In this document: positions 28,073-37,652 of the stretch, piece by piece | Layout: every line of letters begins with the position of its first letter | How positions within the stretch are numbered: the stretch's first letter is position 1 | NCBI RefSeq assembly: GCF_014204915.1 | Contig: NZ_JACHMH010000001.1 | Location: forward strand, 2,294,001 to 2,358,000 | DNA length: 64,000 bases | Source of the DNA: Crossiella cryophila | Lineage (GTDB): Bacteria; Actinomycetota; Actinomycetes; Mycobacteriales; Pseudonocardiaceae | Direction of reading: 5' to 3' | The notes under the pieces: generated by a model | What the model was told of the DNA's origin: nothing | Database searches by the model: none | The model's input: only the letters and a program-made list of their open reading frames with translations | Made by a program: the position numbers and the translations under genes

Positions 28073-29820
28073 GTCCGCGCTGGCACGGCAGTCTCCGGTT
28101 CCGGTTGCTGGTGCTGACCGCGGTGGTCGCGGTGGCGGCGGCCGGGCTGACCGCCTGGCTGACGGTGTACCAGGCCAGTCAGCAGGTCTCCTCCACCGCG
28201 GCCGCCGAGGAGGCGGCTGCCAAGTCCATTGTGGACGAACTGGTCGGCTATGGCGCGCTGCGCGGCAACTGGGACGGGGTCTCCGGCACCGTGCGGGCAC
28301 TCAAAGACCGCACCGGGCAACGGATCCGGCTCACCACCATGGCCGGTGAGGTGCTGGTGGACAGCGACACCCTCGACGGCGGCGGCGCGCGGCCGGTGGG
28401 CAACCGGGCGCCCCAGCTCGTCGACCCGGTGCCCACCCCGATCCCACCGCCCGACGGCTTCGGCGGCGCGGTGCTGACGACCACCTTCCGCACCGCGACC
28501 CCGGTGACCCCGACCACGACGCGGGACCTGCCGGCGACCACGGGTGGCTTCATCGCCGTCCCCACCGAGTCCTGGATCTCGCGACTGATCAACTACCGCC
28601 GCCAGGTGCAGCTGGCGACCTGCCTGATCGGCAGGGGCTTCCTGGTGGAGCAGAAACCGCAGCCGGACGGGATTCCGGTGGTGGACCTGATGCCAGGCAA
28701 CCTGGACATGGCCCGGAAAATGGCCCTCATCGACTGCGCGACGACGCGGGAACGCCAGGTCAACGGCCGGGCCGAGGCCGACATCTTCAAGTCCTGCGCG
28801 GAGAAGGACCTGTCGAACTGCCTGCTCAACAGTTTCCGGGCCCAGATCGGCGCGATCATGCCCGCGCCGCTGCTGCTCTCCCTGGGCGCGGGCGACCCGC
28901 CGCCCTCGCGAACCGTGCCACTGCTGCCCGCGTTGCTGGCCGCGGCCGGGGTGGCGCTGGTGGCGACCCTGGGCATGTGGCTGGTCAGCCGCCGGGTGCT
29001 GCGGCCGGTGGGCGCGCTGCGAGCCGCCTCCACCCGGCTCGGCGCCGGTGATCTGGCCGAGCGGGTGCCGGTGCGCGGGGACGACGAGATCGCCGAGCTG
29101 GCCGGGGCCTTCAACCGGATGGCGGATTCCCTGCAACGCAGCGAGGAACGGCAACGGCGGATGATCGCCGACATCGCGCACGAGCTGCGCACCCCGCTGG
29201 CCAACATCCGCGGTTACCTGGAGGCGCTCAAGGACGGTGTGCTGCCACCGGATCGCGCGCTGTTCGCCTCACTGCACGAGGAAGCCCTGTTGCAGCAACG
29301 GCTGATCGAGGACATCCAGCTGCTCGCACTGGCCGACGCCGGATCGCTGGCCTACGAACGCGGCCCGGTGGACCTCGGCGAGGTGGTCGCGGCCACCCGC
29401 ACCGGCTTCCAGGCGGTGGCCACCGCGGCCGAGGTCGCACTGGTGTCCACTGTGGACGATCCGGCGCCGGTGGTCGACGGCGATCCGAACCGGCTGCGGC
29501 AGGTGCTGGGCAACCTGGTGAGCAACGCGATCCGGGCCACCCCGGCCGGTGGCCGGGTCACCCTGACCGCCCGGATCGAGGGCGCCGAGGCGGTGCTCAC
29601 CGTGTCCGACACCGGCAGCGGCATCCACGCGGCGGACCTGCCGTTCGTCTTCGACCGGTTCTGGCGGGCCGACGACGCCAGGGCCAGGGCCACCGGCGGC
29701 AGTGGACTCGGCCTGTCCATCGCCCGCGAGATCGTCACCGCGCACGGCGGCGTGATCACCGCGGAGAGTCCGGGCGGCGCCCGGTTCACCGTGTGTCTGC
29801 CCAGGTCAGCGAGTTCATAG
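28069..29820 (+). CDS. Sensor histidine kinase
   Basis: A 583-residue membrane kinase paired with the preceding response regulator. A first helix (LLVLTAVVAVAAAGLTAWL, about 11-29) and a second (LLPALLAAAGVALVATLGMW, about 285-304) bracket an unusually long extracytoplasmic region of about 255 residues, which holds conserved-looking cysteines (ATCLIGRGF, IDCATT, KSCAEKDLSNCLLN). A HAMP domain follows, then the HisKA box with H371 in IADIAHELRTPLANIRG, and the ATPase domain with NLVSNAIRATPAGG, DTGSGIHAADLPFVFDRF and GGSGLGLSIA. The signal is unknown; the neighbouring beta-lactamase-fold lipoprotein suggests cell-wall stress. Confidence 0.92.
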   Translation: MSPRWHGSLRFRLLVLTAVVAVAAAGLTAWLTVYQASQQVSSTAAAEEAAAKSIVDELVGYGALRGNWDGVSGTVRALKDRTGQRIRLTTMAGEVLVDSDTLDGGGARPVGNRAPQLVDPVPTPIPPPDGFGGAVLTTTFRTATPVTPTTTRDLPATTGGFIAVPTESWISRLINYRRQVQLATCLIGRGFLVEQKPQPDGIPVVDLMPGNLDMARKMALIDCATTRERQVNGRAEADIFKSCAEKDLSNCLLNSFRAQIGAIMPAPLLLSLGAGDPPPSRTVPLLPALLAAAGVALVATLGMWLVSRRVLRPVGALRAASTRLGAGDLAERVPVRGDDEIAELAGAFNRMADSLQRSEERQRRMIADIAHELRTPLANIRGYLEALKDGVLPPDRALFASLHEEALLQQRLIEDIQLLALADAGSLAYERGPVDLGEVVAATRTGFQAVATAAEVALVSTVDDPAPVVDGDPNRLRQVLGNLVSNAIRATPAGGRVTLTARIEGAEAVLTVSDTGSGIHAADLPFVFDRFWRADDARARATGGSGLGLSIAREIVTAHGGVITAESPGGARFTVCLPRSASS

Positions 29821-29907
29821 TTTTTTCGCCGATGGCCGCGCCCGCCGCCCGGACCTGGTGGTGCCGCGGCCGAACGGGACCGGGTGCGGGCCGACTCCTG
29901 CCCGGCC

Positions 29908-32900
29908 TCACCGGCACGGCGGCCGGTACGGGTAGTCCGGGAACCGCGCCGCCCACTCCGCCGCGGTGACCGGGCTGCCGCTCAGCGCGCACAGCCGGTT
30001 CACCGCGGCCGCCGGATCGGTGTCCCAGAACCGCAGCGTATGCCCGGCCGCGGCCACCGCGATCCGGCGGCCACCGGCGTGGAAGACGTTGGTGACCGGG
30101 GCGTCCGGGCTGGCCAGCGGGGCGTACAGGGTGGGCCGCACCGGGTCGGTCAGGTCCCACAGCCTGGCCGTGCGATCGCCGCTGGTGGTGATCAGGGTGC
30201 GGCCGTCCGGGCTGAACTCGGCGGTGTGCACCGGGCCGAGGTGGCCGCTGACGGTGGCCAGCCCGACCGGTCGCGCCGGATCGGCGACCGTCCACAGCCG
30301 GACGGTCTGGTCCAGCCCGGCCCCGGCCAGGGTGCGGCCGTCGGGGCTGAACGCGACCCCGAGCACCGCCTCCCGGAAGCCGGTGATCTTGGCGGTCTGG
30401 CGTGGGTCGCGCTGGTCGGCGAGGTCCCAGAGCCGGATCGAGCGGTCGGTGTTGCCGGAGGCCAGGTAGCGGCCGTCCGGGCTGAACGCGACCGTGTTCA
30501 CGTTGCGGAAGTTGTCCGCCAGGATGGCCAGCCGCCGCGGTGCGCGCGGGTCGGCGATGTTCCACAGCACCAGGTCCCCGGCGTCGTCCCCGCTGGCCAG
30601 CAGGGTGCCGTCCGGGCTGAACGCGAGCCTGCCGACGGTCTCCCGATATCCGTCCATAGTGGACAGTTCGACCGGGTGGGCCGGATCGCTCAGGTCCCAG
30701 AGCCGGACGGTGCGGTCCCGGGAGGCGGTGGCCAGGCGGCGGCCGTCGGCGCTGAACGCGACGTGCTGCACCGCGCCGGTGTGCCCGGTCAGCGTGCCCA
30801 GCGGCAGCAGCCGTGACCAGTCGGTGCGCCACAGCCGGACCCTCGGGTCCTGCACGCCGGTGGTGGCCAGCAGGTTGCTGCCGGGGTGGCCGAAGACGCC
30901 GTCGATCTCGCTGTCCCGGCCGACCGGGCTGGCCAGCGGCTCGTGCCACAGGTAGGAGCGGCCGCCGCTGCTGGAGGAGGCGAGCAGCCGCCCGGCCCGG
31001 TCGAAGGCGATGGCGCGCACCCGGTTCGGCTGCCGCAGCCGCTCGATCTCCCGGCCCGCCACCAGATCCAGCACCCGCAGCACGCCGTCGTTGGCGCCCA
31101 GCACCACCCGGTCCGGATCCGGGCCGAAGGCCAGACCGCGGACCAGCACGTCCGGCGCGGGCACGATGCGCGGCACGCCGTCGCTGACCTGCCACAGCGT
31201 GTGCGTCTCGTCGGCGATGACCAGGCGGCGGCCGTCCTGGCTGTAGGCGATCGCGCTGATCGGGCCGCGTGCGGTCAGGATCCGTCGCGGGGCGCCGGGA
31301 TCAGCCGGATCGGCGAGTCGCCAGCCGAGCACCGCGCCGTCCTGCCCCGCGGTGGCCAGGGTGGGCCCGTCCGGGCTGAACGCCAGCCCGTACACCTCGC
31401 CCACATGCCCCGGCAGCGCCGAAACCTGTTGTGGCGCACGGAGATCACCCAGTGACCAGACCCTGGTGAGGGCGTCCGCCGCGCCCGCGGTGGCCAGCAG
31501 CCTGCCGTCCGGGCTGAACGCCAGCTGGTTGACCTTGGTCCGCGGCAGCAGCGCGGCCAGTAGCGCGGGCTGGTGCGGCACCGTGACATCCCACAACGCC
31601 ACCCCGCCCGCACCGGCCAGCGCGAGCGTGCGGCCGTCCGGGCTGAACTCCAGGCCGCTGACCCGGCCGGTGTTGGGCAGGGTGCGCAGCGGCTCGTCCC
31701 GGCGGCCGTCGGTGGCGTCCCAGAGCTGCACCACCCCGTCCAGGCCGCCGGTGGCCAGCAGCCCGCCGTCCGGGCGCAAGGCGACCACGTCGACCTGCTC
31801 GGCCCCGCCGTGCAACCGGGTCGGGTAGGCGGTGGCGAAGGCCGAGAGCACCGCGCCGCGGGCGGCCGGGGTCTCGGCGAGCCGGTAGGCGGCCAGCGCG
31901 AGCTGCCCGGCCAGCGCGGGATCGGTGCCGAGCAGGCTGCTCGCGTGCTCGCCGACCTGGCGCGAAGTGGCCTCGTCCCGCGCGGTGAGCGCCTGCTGCC
32001 GCTGCACCAGCGCGATGCCACCGGCCAGCACCGCGATCAGCACGAACGCGGTGAGCGCGGCCACCAGCGTGCGCAGCCGCCGCACCCCGCGCAGCTCCTC
32101 GCGGGACCCGGCCCGCAGGAAGTCCCGCTCCACCTGGCTGAGGTCCCCCGGGTGACCGGCCGCCCACTCCTGGGCGGTGGCCAGCGCGATGCCGCGGTAG
32201 GTCAGCGCGGCGGCCCGGTCGTGCCCGACCCAGGCGTCCACCGCCTCGCCGAGCCGCTGCCGGGCGCGCAGTGCGGCCCGGTCGGTGTCGATCCACTCGC
32301 GCAGCCGCGGCCAGGCCCGCACCAGCGCCTCATGGGTCAGCTCGACCGTGTCGTGGTCGAGCACCAGCAGCCGGGCGGCGGCGAACGCCTCCATCGCCAC
32401 CAGCGCCGGGTCCTGTCCCTTGCCCGCGGCGACCTGGTCGCGTGGCACCCGCCGCCGGGTGTCCTCGCCGTCCGCGCCCACCCGGACCAGCCGCAGCAGC
32501 AGGTGCCGCGCCGCCCGCCGGGCGTCCTCGTCGAGCTGGGTGAACACCTGCTCCGCCGCGGCCGCCACCGCACCGCGGATGCCGCCGGTGGCCCGGTAGC
32601 CGGCCACGGTGAGCCGGTCCTCCACCCGGTGCTCCCAGGTGCCGCGCAGCGCGTAGGACAGCAGCGGCAGCGCGCCTGGCTCGTAACCGCGTTCCCCGGC
32701 GCCGAGATCGGTGAGCAGCAGCTCCACCAGGCCCGGTTCCACGGTGAGCCTGCTCGCCTCGGCCGGTCCGGTGATCGCCTCGACCAGCTCGGCCCTGGAC
32801 ATCGCGCCCACCGCGAACTGGTTGTGCCGCACCACCTCCAGCAGCTCGGGCTGGGCAAGGCACTGCGGGAAGAAGTCCGCGCGCACCGCCAGCACCACCC

Positions 32901-33477
32901 CGTCGGCGGCCCGGCGGCACAGCTCGGCGATGAACTCCGAGCGCTCGGCCGCGGACTCGCAGAGGGTGAAGACCTCCTCGAACTGGTCCACCACCAGAAC
33001 CGGCCCCGTCCCCGGCAGCCGCCGCAGCGGGTCCGGCCCCGGCGTGATGATCTCCACCGCGTCCAGTCGCGGCGCCAGCCCGGCCCGCAGCAGCGAGGAC
33101 TTGCCCGCCCCGGAGGCCCCGAACACCACCAGCGGCGCCCCGCGTTCCCTGGCCGCGTCCAGGGCGGCCACCAGTTCCCCGGTGACCCGCTCCCGCCCGA
33201 AGAACCAGCGCGCGTCCGCCGCCTGGAAGGCCGCCAGCCCGCGATAGGGGCACACCGGCTCCGGCACCGCGGCGGCCAGCGTGATCAGCGCCCCGTCCGC
33301 GTCGAGCACCTCGTCCAGCCGCCGGGCCAGGTCCAGGGTGGCCGGCCTGCGCTCGTGCTCCAGGTTGCTGAGGTAGCCCTTGCTGTAGTGCGTCCGCTCC
33401 GACAGCGCCGCCAGCGAGAGTCCCCGCTCCCGCCGCAACCGCCGCAGCTCCGCGGCGAACCCGATCTCGCCGCTCAT
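29908..33477 (-). CDS. XRE helix-turn-helix, nSTAND NTPase and WD40-repeat protein
   Basis: A 1,189-residue multidomain protein. An XRE helix-turn-helix covers residues about 8-65 (LAALSERTHYSKGYLSNLEH). An nSTAND1-type NTPase follows with Walker A GASGAGKS (120-127) and Walker B VLVVDQFEEVF (160-170). A single hydrophobic helix near residue 500 (LVAALTAFVLIAVLAGGIAL) precedes 14 WD40 repeats, enough for two seven-bladed propellers. STAND proteins act as signal-triggered switches in regulation or defence. The ATG at 33477 gives the natural helix-turn-helix N-terminus. It is divergent from the first of four large secreted paralogues; the shared 243-nt gap holds their GTATCC/GGATAC element. Confidence 0.88.
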   Translation of the reverse strand: MSGEIGFAAELRRLRRERGLSLAALSERTHYSKGYLSNLEHERRPATLDLARRLDEVLDADGALITLAAAVPEPVCPYRGLAAFQAADARWFFGRERVTGELVAALDAARERGAPLVVFGASGAGKSSLLRAGLAPRLDAVEIITPGPDPLRRLPGTGPVLVVDQFEEVFTLCESAAERSEFIAELCRRAADGVVLAVRADFFPQCLAQPELLEVVRHNQFAVGAMSRAELVEAITGPAEASRLTVEPGLVELLLTDLGAGERGYEPGALPLLSYALRGTWEHRVEDRLTVAGYRATGGIRGAVAAAAEQVFTQLDEDARRAARHLLLRLVRVGADGEDTRRRVPRDQVAAGKGQDPALVAMEAFAAARLLVLDHDTVELTHEALVRAWPRLREWIDTDRAALRARQRLGEAVDAWVGHDRAAALTYRGIALATAQEWAAGHPGDLSQVERDFLRAGSREELRGVRRLRTLVAALTAFVLIAVLAGGIALVQRQQALTARDEATSRQVGEHASSLLGTDPALAGQLALAAYRLAETPAARGAVLSAFATAYPTRLHGGAEQVDVVALRPDGGLLATGGLDGVVQLWDATDGRRDEPLRTLPNTGRVSGLEFSPDGRTLALAGAGGVALWDVTVPHQPALLAALLPRTKVNQLAFSPDGRLLATAGAADALTRVWSLGDLRAPQQVSALPGHVGEVYGLAFSPDGPTLATAGQDGAVLGWRLADPADPGAPRRILTARGPISAIAYSQDGRRLVIADETHTLWQVSDGVPRIVPAPDVLVRGLAFGPDPDRVVLGANDGVLRVLDLVAGREIERLRQPNRVRAIAFDRAGRLLASSSSGGRSYLWHEPLASPVGRDSEIDGVFGHPGSNLLATTGVQDPRVRLWRTDWSRLLPLGTLTGHTGAVQHVAFSADGRRLATASRDRTVRLWDLSDPAHPVELSTMDGYRETVGRLAFSPDGTLLASGDDAGDLVLWNIADPRAPRRLAILADNFRNVNTVAFSPDGRYLASGNTDRSIRLWDLADQRDPRQTAKITGFREAVLGVAFSPDGRTLAGAGLDQTVRLWTVADPARPVGLATVSGHLGPVHTAEFSPDGRTLITTSGDRTARLWDLTDPVRPTLYAPLASPDAPVTNVFHAGGRRIAVAAAGHTLRFWDTDPAAAVNRLCALSGSPVTAAEWAARFPDYPYRPPCR

Positions 33478-33500
33478 GCCGTTCTCCCTGGTCAGCGCCT

Positions 33501-33529
33501 GTATCCCGGTATCCCTCGGCAGAGGATAC
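33501..33529 (+). promoter_or_regulatory. Conserved array element, copy 1 (GTATCC/GGATAC)
   Basis: GTATCC (33501-33506), 15 nt, then GAGGATAC (33522-33529). The GAGGAT part resembles a TAGGAT -10 box. It lies 194 nt before the first paralogue's ATG and only 24 nt from the divergent WD40 gene's start, so it may affect both. A second GTATCC (33509-33514) is embedded. Confidence 0.55.
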
Positions 33530-33720
33530 GGCCAGCGCCTCCCCGGGCGGTCAGACCGCACGCAGACTCACTTCGGCCCGTGGAGCACCCGGGTCAGGAC
33601 GCTGGTCAGCGCGATCGGCGCCGCCCTGCCACCCGCTCGGGCCGGGCGTCCGGTCGCGCAGGCCAGGCGGCCTCCCCATCGGGCAGTGAAGTCGGCATCG
33701 GCCGACCGCGAAGGAGACCC

Positions 33721-36700
33721 ATGAGAACGCCACTACGTCGAAGAATCACCGTGACGGTGCTGACCGGCGCCCTGTTCGCGGGCACCCTGGCCGGTGCCCC
33801 GATCGCCCAGGCCGCGGTGCCGGTTGACGAGGCCGGGCTGGCCAACGCGCTCTTCGCCAGCACCATGCGCATCACCCACCGGGACGACGCACTGGCCAAG
33901 AACCTGGTGGTCAGCGCCGAGTTACTGGACTGGCGGGCGAAGAACCCGGCCGCCGCCCCGGCCGCGGTGACCACCCACCTGGACGCGGTGCGCAAGCACG
34001 TCGAGACCGCCGTGCCCAACCAGGCGTGGAGCCGCGAGCCGGTGGAGACGGTCAGTGCCGCGCTGGCCGCGGTGCGCTCCGCGCCCGGCACGACCACTGA
34101 CGGCGCGCGGCTGGGCAAGCTGAACAACACCCTGCTTGGCCTGGACAACGTGCCGGTCTCCACCAAACCCGAGGACCGGGTCTCCGGTGCCCAGCAGCAG
34201 TTCGCCTGGGAGACGGGTTACGCCGACAACCAGCGCGAGGTGTGGACCGGGGTGGCCCAGACCTCCCGCGCCGACGCCGGTTTCCGCACCGCGTGGAACG
34301 CCGGGATCGGCGACCAGTTCAAGGTCAACTCCGGCGGCGGCTCGGCCGAGTTCGCCCAGGGCGAGCAGCTGCGCTCGGTGCTGGATGTCGGCAAGCTGCA
34401 GGCCGCGGCCAAGCTGGGCCCGGTGCAGCTGCGGGAGGCGACCGACACCTCCTTCAAGGACCTCGCCGCCAAGCTGTACGCCGAGCGCAAGGAGCGGCTG
34501 GACCACATGTCCAGCGCGCTGCAGCAGAACCCGCCGGACGCCAAGCCCACCGAGCCCTCCGAGGCGCAGAAGACCGCGGCCAAGGCCGATGAGGAGAAGC
34601 GCAAGGGCTACATCGACACGGCCAAGGGCGGCCTGGACGGACTGGCCTTCATCGCCGGTCTGATCGACCCTGACTTCGGCAAGCGGATCACCAAGTTCGC
34701 CGACGGCGCGGTCAAGGTGGCCTACGCGGTGAACAAGGCGGTCACCGCGTTCACGCTGATCAACTCGGCGTTCTCGCTGGCCACGGCTGCCTTCACCGGC
34801 AACGTGATCGGCGCGATCAGCTCGCTGATCGGGGTGTTCGGCGTTGGCGGCCCGACCATCGAGCAGCAGATCATGGAGCAGATCAAGGCCATGCGCGAGC
34901 AGCTGGAGAAGCTGCAGCAGAACATGAACGACCGCTTCGACAAGGTCGACGCCAAGCTGGACAACATGTACAACCGGATGCTCGACGAGTTCCGGAAGCT
35001 GGAGAAGGACGTTGCCTGGGTTCGCCAGAACACCGTGCATATCCTGGATTCGCTCACCTCGCTCAGCGTGGAACTCCAGGTCGTCGGCACCACCCTGTTG
35101 AAGGCGGTCGCCGGGCTGTACAAGCTGGATCGCTGGGGCAAGGTCGACCTCTACCTGGACTACAAGCGCAAGCAGGGGCAGGACCTGCCGCAGTCCGAGT
35201 TCATCAAGGGCGAGAGCGACTTCTGGGTGACCGCGGTGCAGGCGCCGACCAACGACCTGTTCGTGGTGCCGCAGGCCAACTACCGCACCGACACCCCGAC
35301 CGTGCAGACCAACCTCAACCTGCACGGTGACGGCGGCACGGCCGCGTTCCTTGCCTATTACGCCAAGGCCAAACTGGACGGTGGGTTCACCGCGGCCGGG
35401 CACGGCGGCAACCCCTCGGTGTGGGGGATCGGCGCGAATTCCTACGGGCTGCTGGTCAAGCAGAACCCGAACTGGGCGAAGCAGATGCCGGCCAACGCCG
35501 AGCGCGGCGCGCTGGTGCTCAAGGAGGGCAGGGACATCCGGGACCAGTTGCTGGCCTTCAGCCAGCCGGGCCCGGACGGCGCGGTCAACAAGACCTTCCA
35601 GAGCCTGCTGGCGAATTACCCCGCACGGGCCGATCAGCTGATGCAGCGGGTGGTCCAGCGGCAGGGCGAGGTCAACGAGGGCAAGGTCCTGTCCCTGTTC
35701 GGTGGGCCGCAACAGGGCGCGCCCGCTGGCACGCCGAGCCTGGCCGGGCCGCTGCAGTTCGAACCGTGCCACCTGAACAGCGATCCGGCGTACAACTTCA
35801 ACCTGTCCCGGCCGCGCACCAATGACGGGCACCACCTGAGCCCGACGGTCCAGTTCTACCGCTACTTCCGTCCCGACAGCATCGCCTACCAGCCGTGCCA
35901 GAGCTATGAGGTCCGGCCGGTCAGCGCGATGGTGCGCGAGTTGCGCGTCAAGATGAGCGACAAGTTCCGCCTGGCGGACGGCCGCATCCTGCACCTGCAG
36001 GACACCAGCGCGGTGGTGCACCGCTGGGAGGGCGGCACCTCGCCCCGGCCGCAGGAGATCGTGGCGTTCATCAAGAACGAGTGGAACAACAACCTGAAGG
36101 GCATCTTCGAGCGGGATGCCAAGCGGGAGGGCATCACCGAGCACCCGATCATCACCAATCTGGGCGAGGACCTGCTCAAGTGGAAGCGGGTCGACTTCTA
36201 CAACAAGGCCGCCGAGTTCGTGAAGAGCAGCGAGGAGGCCAGGGAACTGACCCTGACCGGGCGGCTGCTGCGCGCCTACACCGAGGCGGGCTTCCCCAGG
36301 GCGGTGAACAACACCGACGAGTTCCTGCGGTCGGTGCTCTACGGCCCCAAGGCGCTCTACGGCGCTGGGGAGAACGACAACGAGTACCTGGTCCGGGAGT
36401 ACCGACTGGCCGCGGCCAACGTGGCCGAGGGCAAGCCGGCCTGGGATCCGGCCAGGGCGGACAACTTCAGTCTGTGCGCCCAGCTCGCCGGGACCTCGGG
36501 CACCGACCCGCACGCCTCCTGCCTGCGGCAGAACATGACGTTCCGGCAGGACCGGCTCACCGCCCGGCTCACCGAGCAGTTCAAGCAGCGCTGGGAGGGC
36601 GCCGACCAGACCCTGCCCGGCCTGCAGGCCCAGCTGCGCGCACTGTGGGTGACCCTGCGCTCGGTGCACCCGACCTACGACTTCGGTCCGGCCATCGAGG

Positions 36701-37635
36701 CCCCGGCGCCGATCGCGCCTGCCGCCGCGATCTGGAACGAGCCGGAGGCGGTGCACAACCAGGCCGCGTTCGAGAGCGGGGTGGGCACCACCATGTTCAA
36801 GGGCCGCCAGTTCGTCACCTGGCGGGGCACGGACGGCAACCTGCACGGGTCGCTGGCCGACAGCCGGGGCGTGCCGGCGCCGGTGAAGATCGCCGACCTG
36901 GACACCAAGAAGACCCCGTTCGCACCCGCCACGGCGGAGTACAACGGCAAGCTGGTGGTGGTGTGGAAGGACTTCACACCCGGCGCTCAGTACCCGATGC
37001 AGCGGACCGCGGTCAGCACGGACGGCAAGAACTGGACCGTGACCGAGATGCCCGCGCACCGGCGGCAGCTGCACAACCTGGACTCGCCGACACTGACGGT
37101 GTTCAACGGCAAGCTGCTCGGCCTCTACCGGGGCGTCGACCAGCAGCTCTACCTGACCGACAGCACCGATGCGGTCAACTGGGGCCCGGCCGTGCCCACC
37201 CTGGCCGGGAACATGACCAACCAGCGTCCCGGCATGACCGTGCACAACGGCAAGCTCTTCGTCGCCTGGCGCGGTCACGACTCGCACCCCAGGGCCTACA
37301 TGGCCTCCTCCGTGGATGGCGTGACCTGGGTCGGCGCGCCGGCCAGGGTCGGCGGGCTGGAGGCGGCCGTCGAGGGCGGTCCGGCACTGGCCTCCTACGG
37401 CGGCAGGCTGTACGCGGTGTGGCGCGGCGCGGGCAGCACGGCCCTGTACGGCTCGTTCACCACCGACGGCGTGGAGTGGTCGCCGCAGTACAGCGTGGCC
37501 CGCGGGGTCAAGACCAACCACGCGCCCAGCGTGACGGTCTCCGGCGGCAGGCTGCGCCTGGCCTGGGGCCCGGCGAACGACCTGCTCCAGGGCAACACGG
37601 TGGCCGTCGCGAGCAGCGCGGTGCTGCCCGGCTGA
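33721..37635 (+). CDS. Large secreted protein with hydrophobic core segment and beta-propeller, paralogue 1
   Basis: A 1,304-residue protein. Signal peptide 1-32 (cleavage near IAQAA), then a helical domain to about 330. A hydrophobic, Gly/Ala-rich segment at 333-377 contains TAFTLINSAFSLATAAFTGN and leads straight into a coiled coil (about 381-440, QLEKLQQNMNDRFDKVDAKL). A central domain (about 450-990) has the motif LNLHGDGGTAAFLAYYAKAK and the only four cysteines of the mature protein: C683, C726, C919 and C934. Six beta-propeller repeats of the type NGKL-x4-WRG / STDG-x2-W fill 1000-1304. I do not recognise the family; the pattern recalls alpha-helical pore-forming toxins with a lectin domain. 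Leu68 uses TTA where the other copies use CTG. Confidence 0.8.
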   Translation: MRTPLRRRITVTVLTGALFAGTLAGAPIAQAAVPVDEAGLANALFASTMRITHRDDALAKNLVVSAELLDWRAKNPAAAPAAVTTHLDAVRKHVETAVPNQAWSREPVETVSAALAAVRSAPGTTTDGARLGKLNNTLLGLDNVPVSTKPEDRVSGAQQQFAWETGYADNQREVWTGVAQTSRADAGFRTAWNAGIGDQFKVNSGGGSAEFAQGEQLRSVLDVGKLQAAAKLGPVQLREATDTSFKDLAAKLYAERKERLDHMSSALQQNPPDAKPTEPSEAQKTAAKADEEKRKGYIDTAKGGLDGLAFIAGLIDPDFGKRITKFADGAVKVAYAVNKAVTAFTLINSAFSLATAAFTGNVIGAISSLIGVFGVGGPTIEQQIMEQIKAMREQLEKLQQNMNDRFDKVDAKLDNMYNRMLDEFRKLEKDVAWVRQNTVHILDSLTSLSVELQVVGTTLLKAVAGLYKLDRWGKVDLYLDYKRKQGQDLPQSEFIKGESDFWVTAVQAPTNDLFVVPQANYRTDTPTVQTNLNLHGDGGTAAFLAYYAKAKLDGGFTAAGHGGNPSVWGIGANSYGLLVKQNPNWAKQMPANAERGALVLKEGRDIRDQLLAFSQPGPDGAVNKTFQSLLANYPARADQLMQRVVQRQGEVNEGKVLSLFGGPQQGAPAGTPSLAGPLQFEPCHLNSDPAYNFNLSRPRTNDGHHLSPTVQFYRYFRPDSIAYQPCQSYEVRPVSAMVRELRVKMSDKFRLADGRILHLQDTSAVVHRWEGGTSPRPQEIVAFIKNEWNNNLKGIFERDAKREGITEHPIITNLGEDLLKWKRVDFYNKAAEFVKSSEEARELTLTGRLLRAYTEAGFPRAVNNTDEFLRSVLYGPKALYGAGENDNEYLVREYRLAAANVAEGKPAWDPARADNFSLCAQLAGTSGTDPHASCLRQNMTFRQDRLTARLTEQFKQRWEGADQTLPGLQAQLRALWVTLRSVHPTYDFGPAIEAPAPIAPAAAIWNEPEAVHNQAAFESGVGTTMFKGRQFVTWRGTDGNLHGSLADSRGVPAPVKIADLDTKKTPFAPATAEYNGKLVVVWKDFTPGAQYPMQRTAVSTDGKNWTVTEMPAHRRQLHNLDSPTLTVFNGKLLGLYRGVDQQLYLTDSTDAVNWGPAVPTLAGNMTNQRPGMTVHNGKLFVAWRGHDSHPRAYMASSVDGVTWVGAPARVGGLEAAVEGGPALASYGGRLYAVWRGAGSTALYGSFTTDGVEWSPQYSVARGVKTNHAPSVTVSGGRLRLAWGPANDLLQGNTVAVASSAVLPG

Positions 37636-37652
37636 TCCCCGCATAACCCCCA

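Noticed and set aside
31573-33720. Upstream extension of paralogue 1 to over 2,000 residues
   Set aside because: The extension is antisense to the WD40 gene and would bury the signal peptide. The ATG at 33721 with AAGGAGACCC is the clear start.
33501-33720. RBS-complementary leader in paralogues 1 and 3
   Set aside because: The GGGTCTCCT sequence present in copies 2 and 4 has diverged or is missing in these leaders.
36715-37635. Sialidase activity of the propeller domains
   Set aside because: The Asp-box-like motifs are variant, the arginine triad and FRIP-type motif are not evident, and the catalytic pattern is missing. A binding role fits better.
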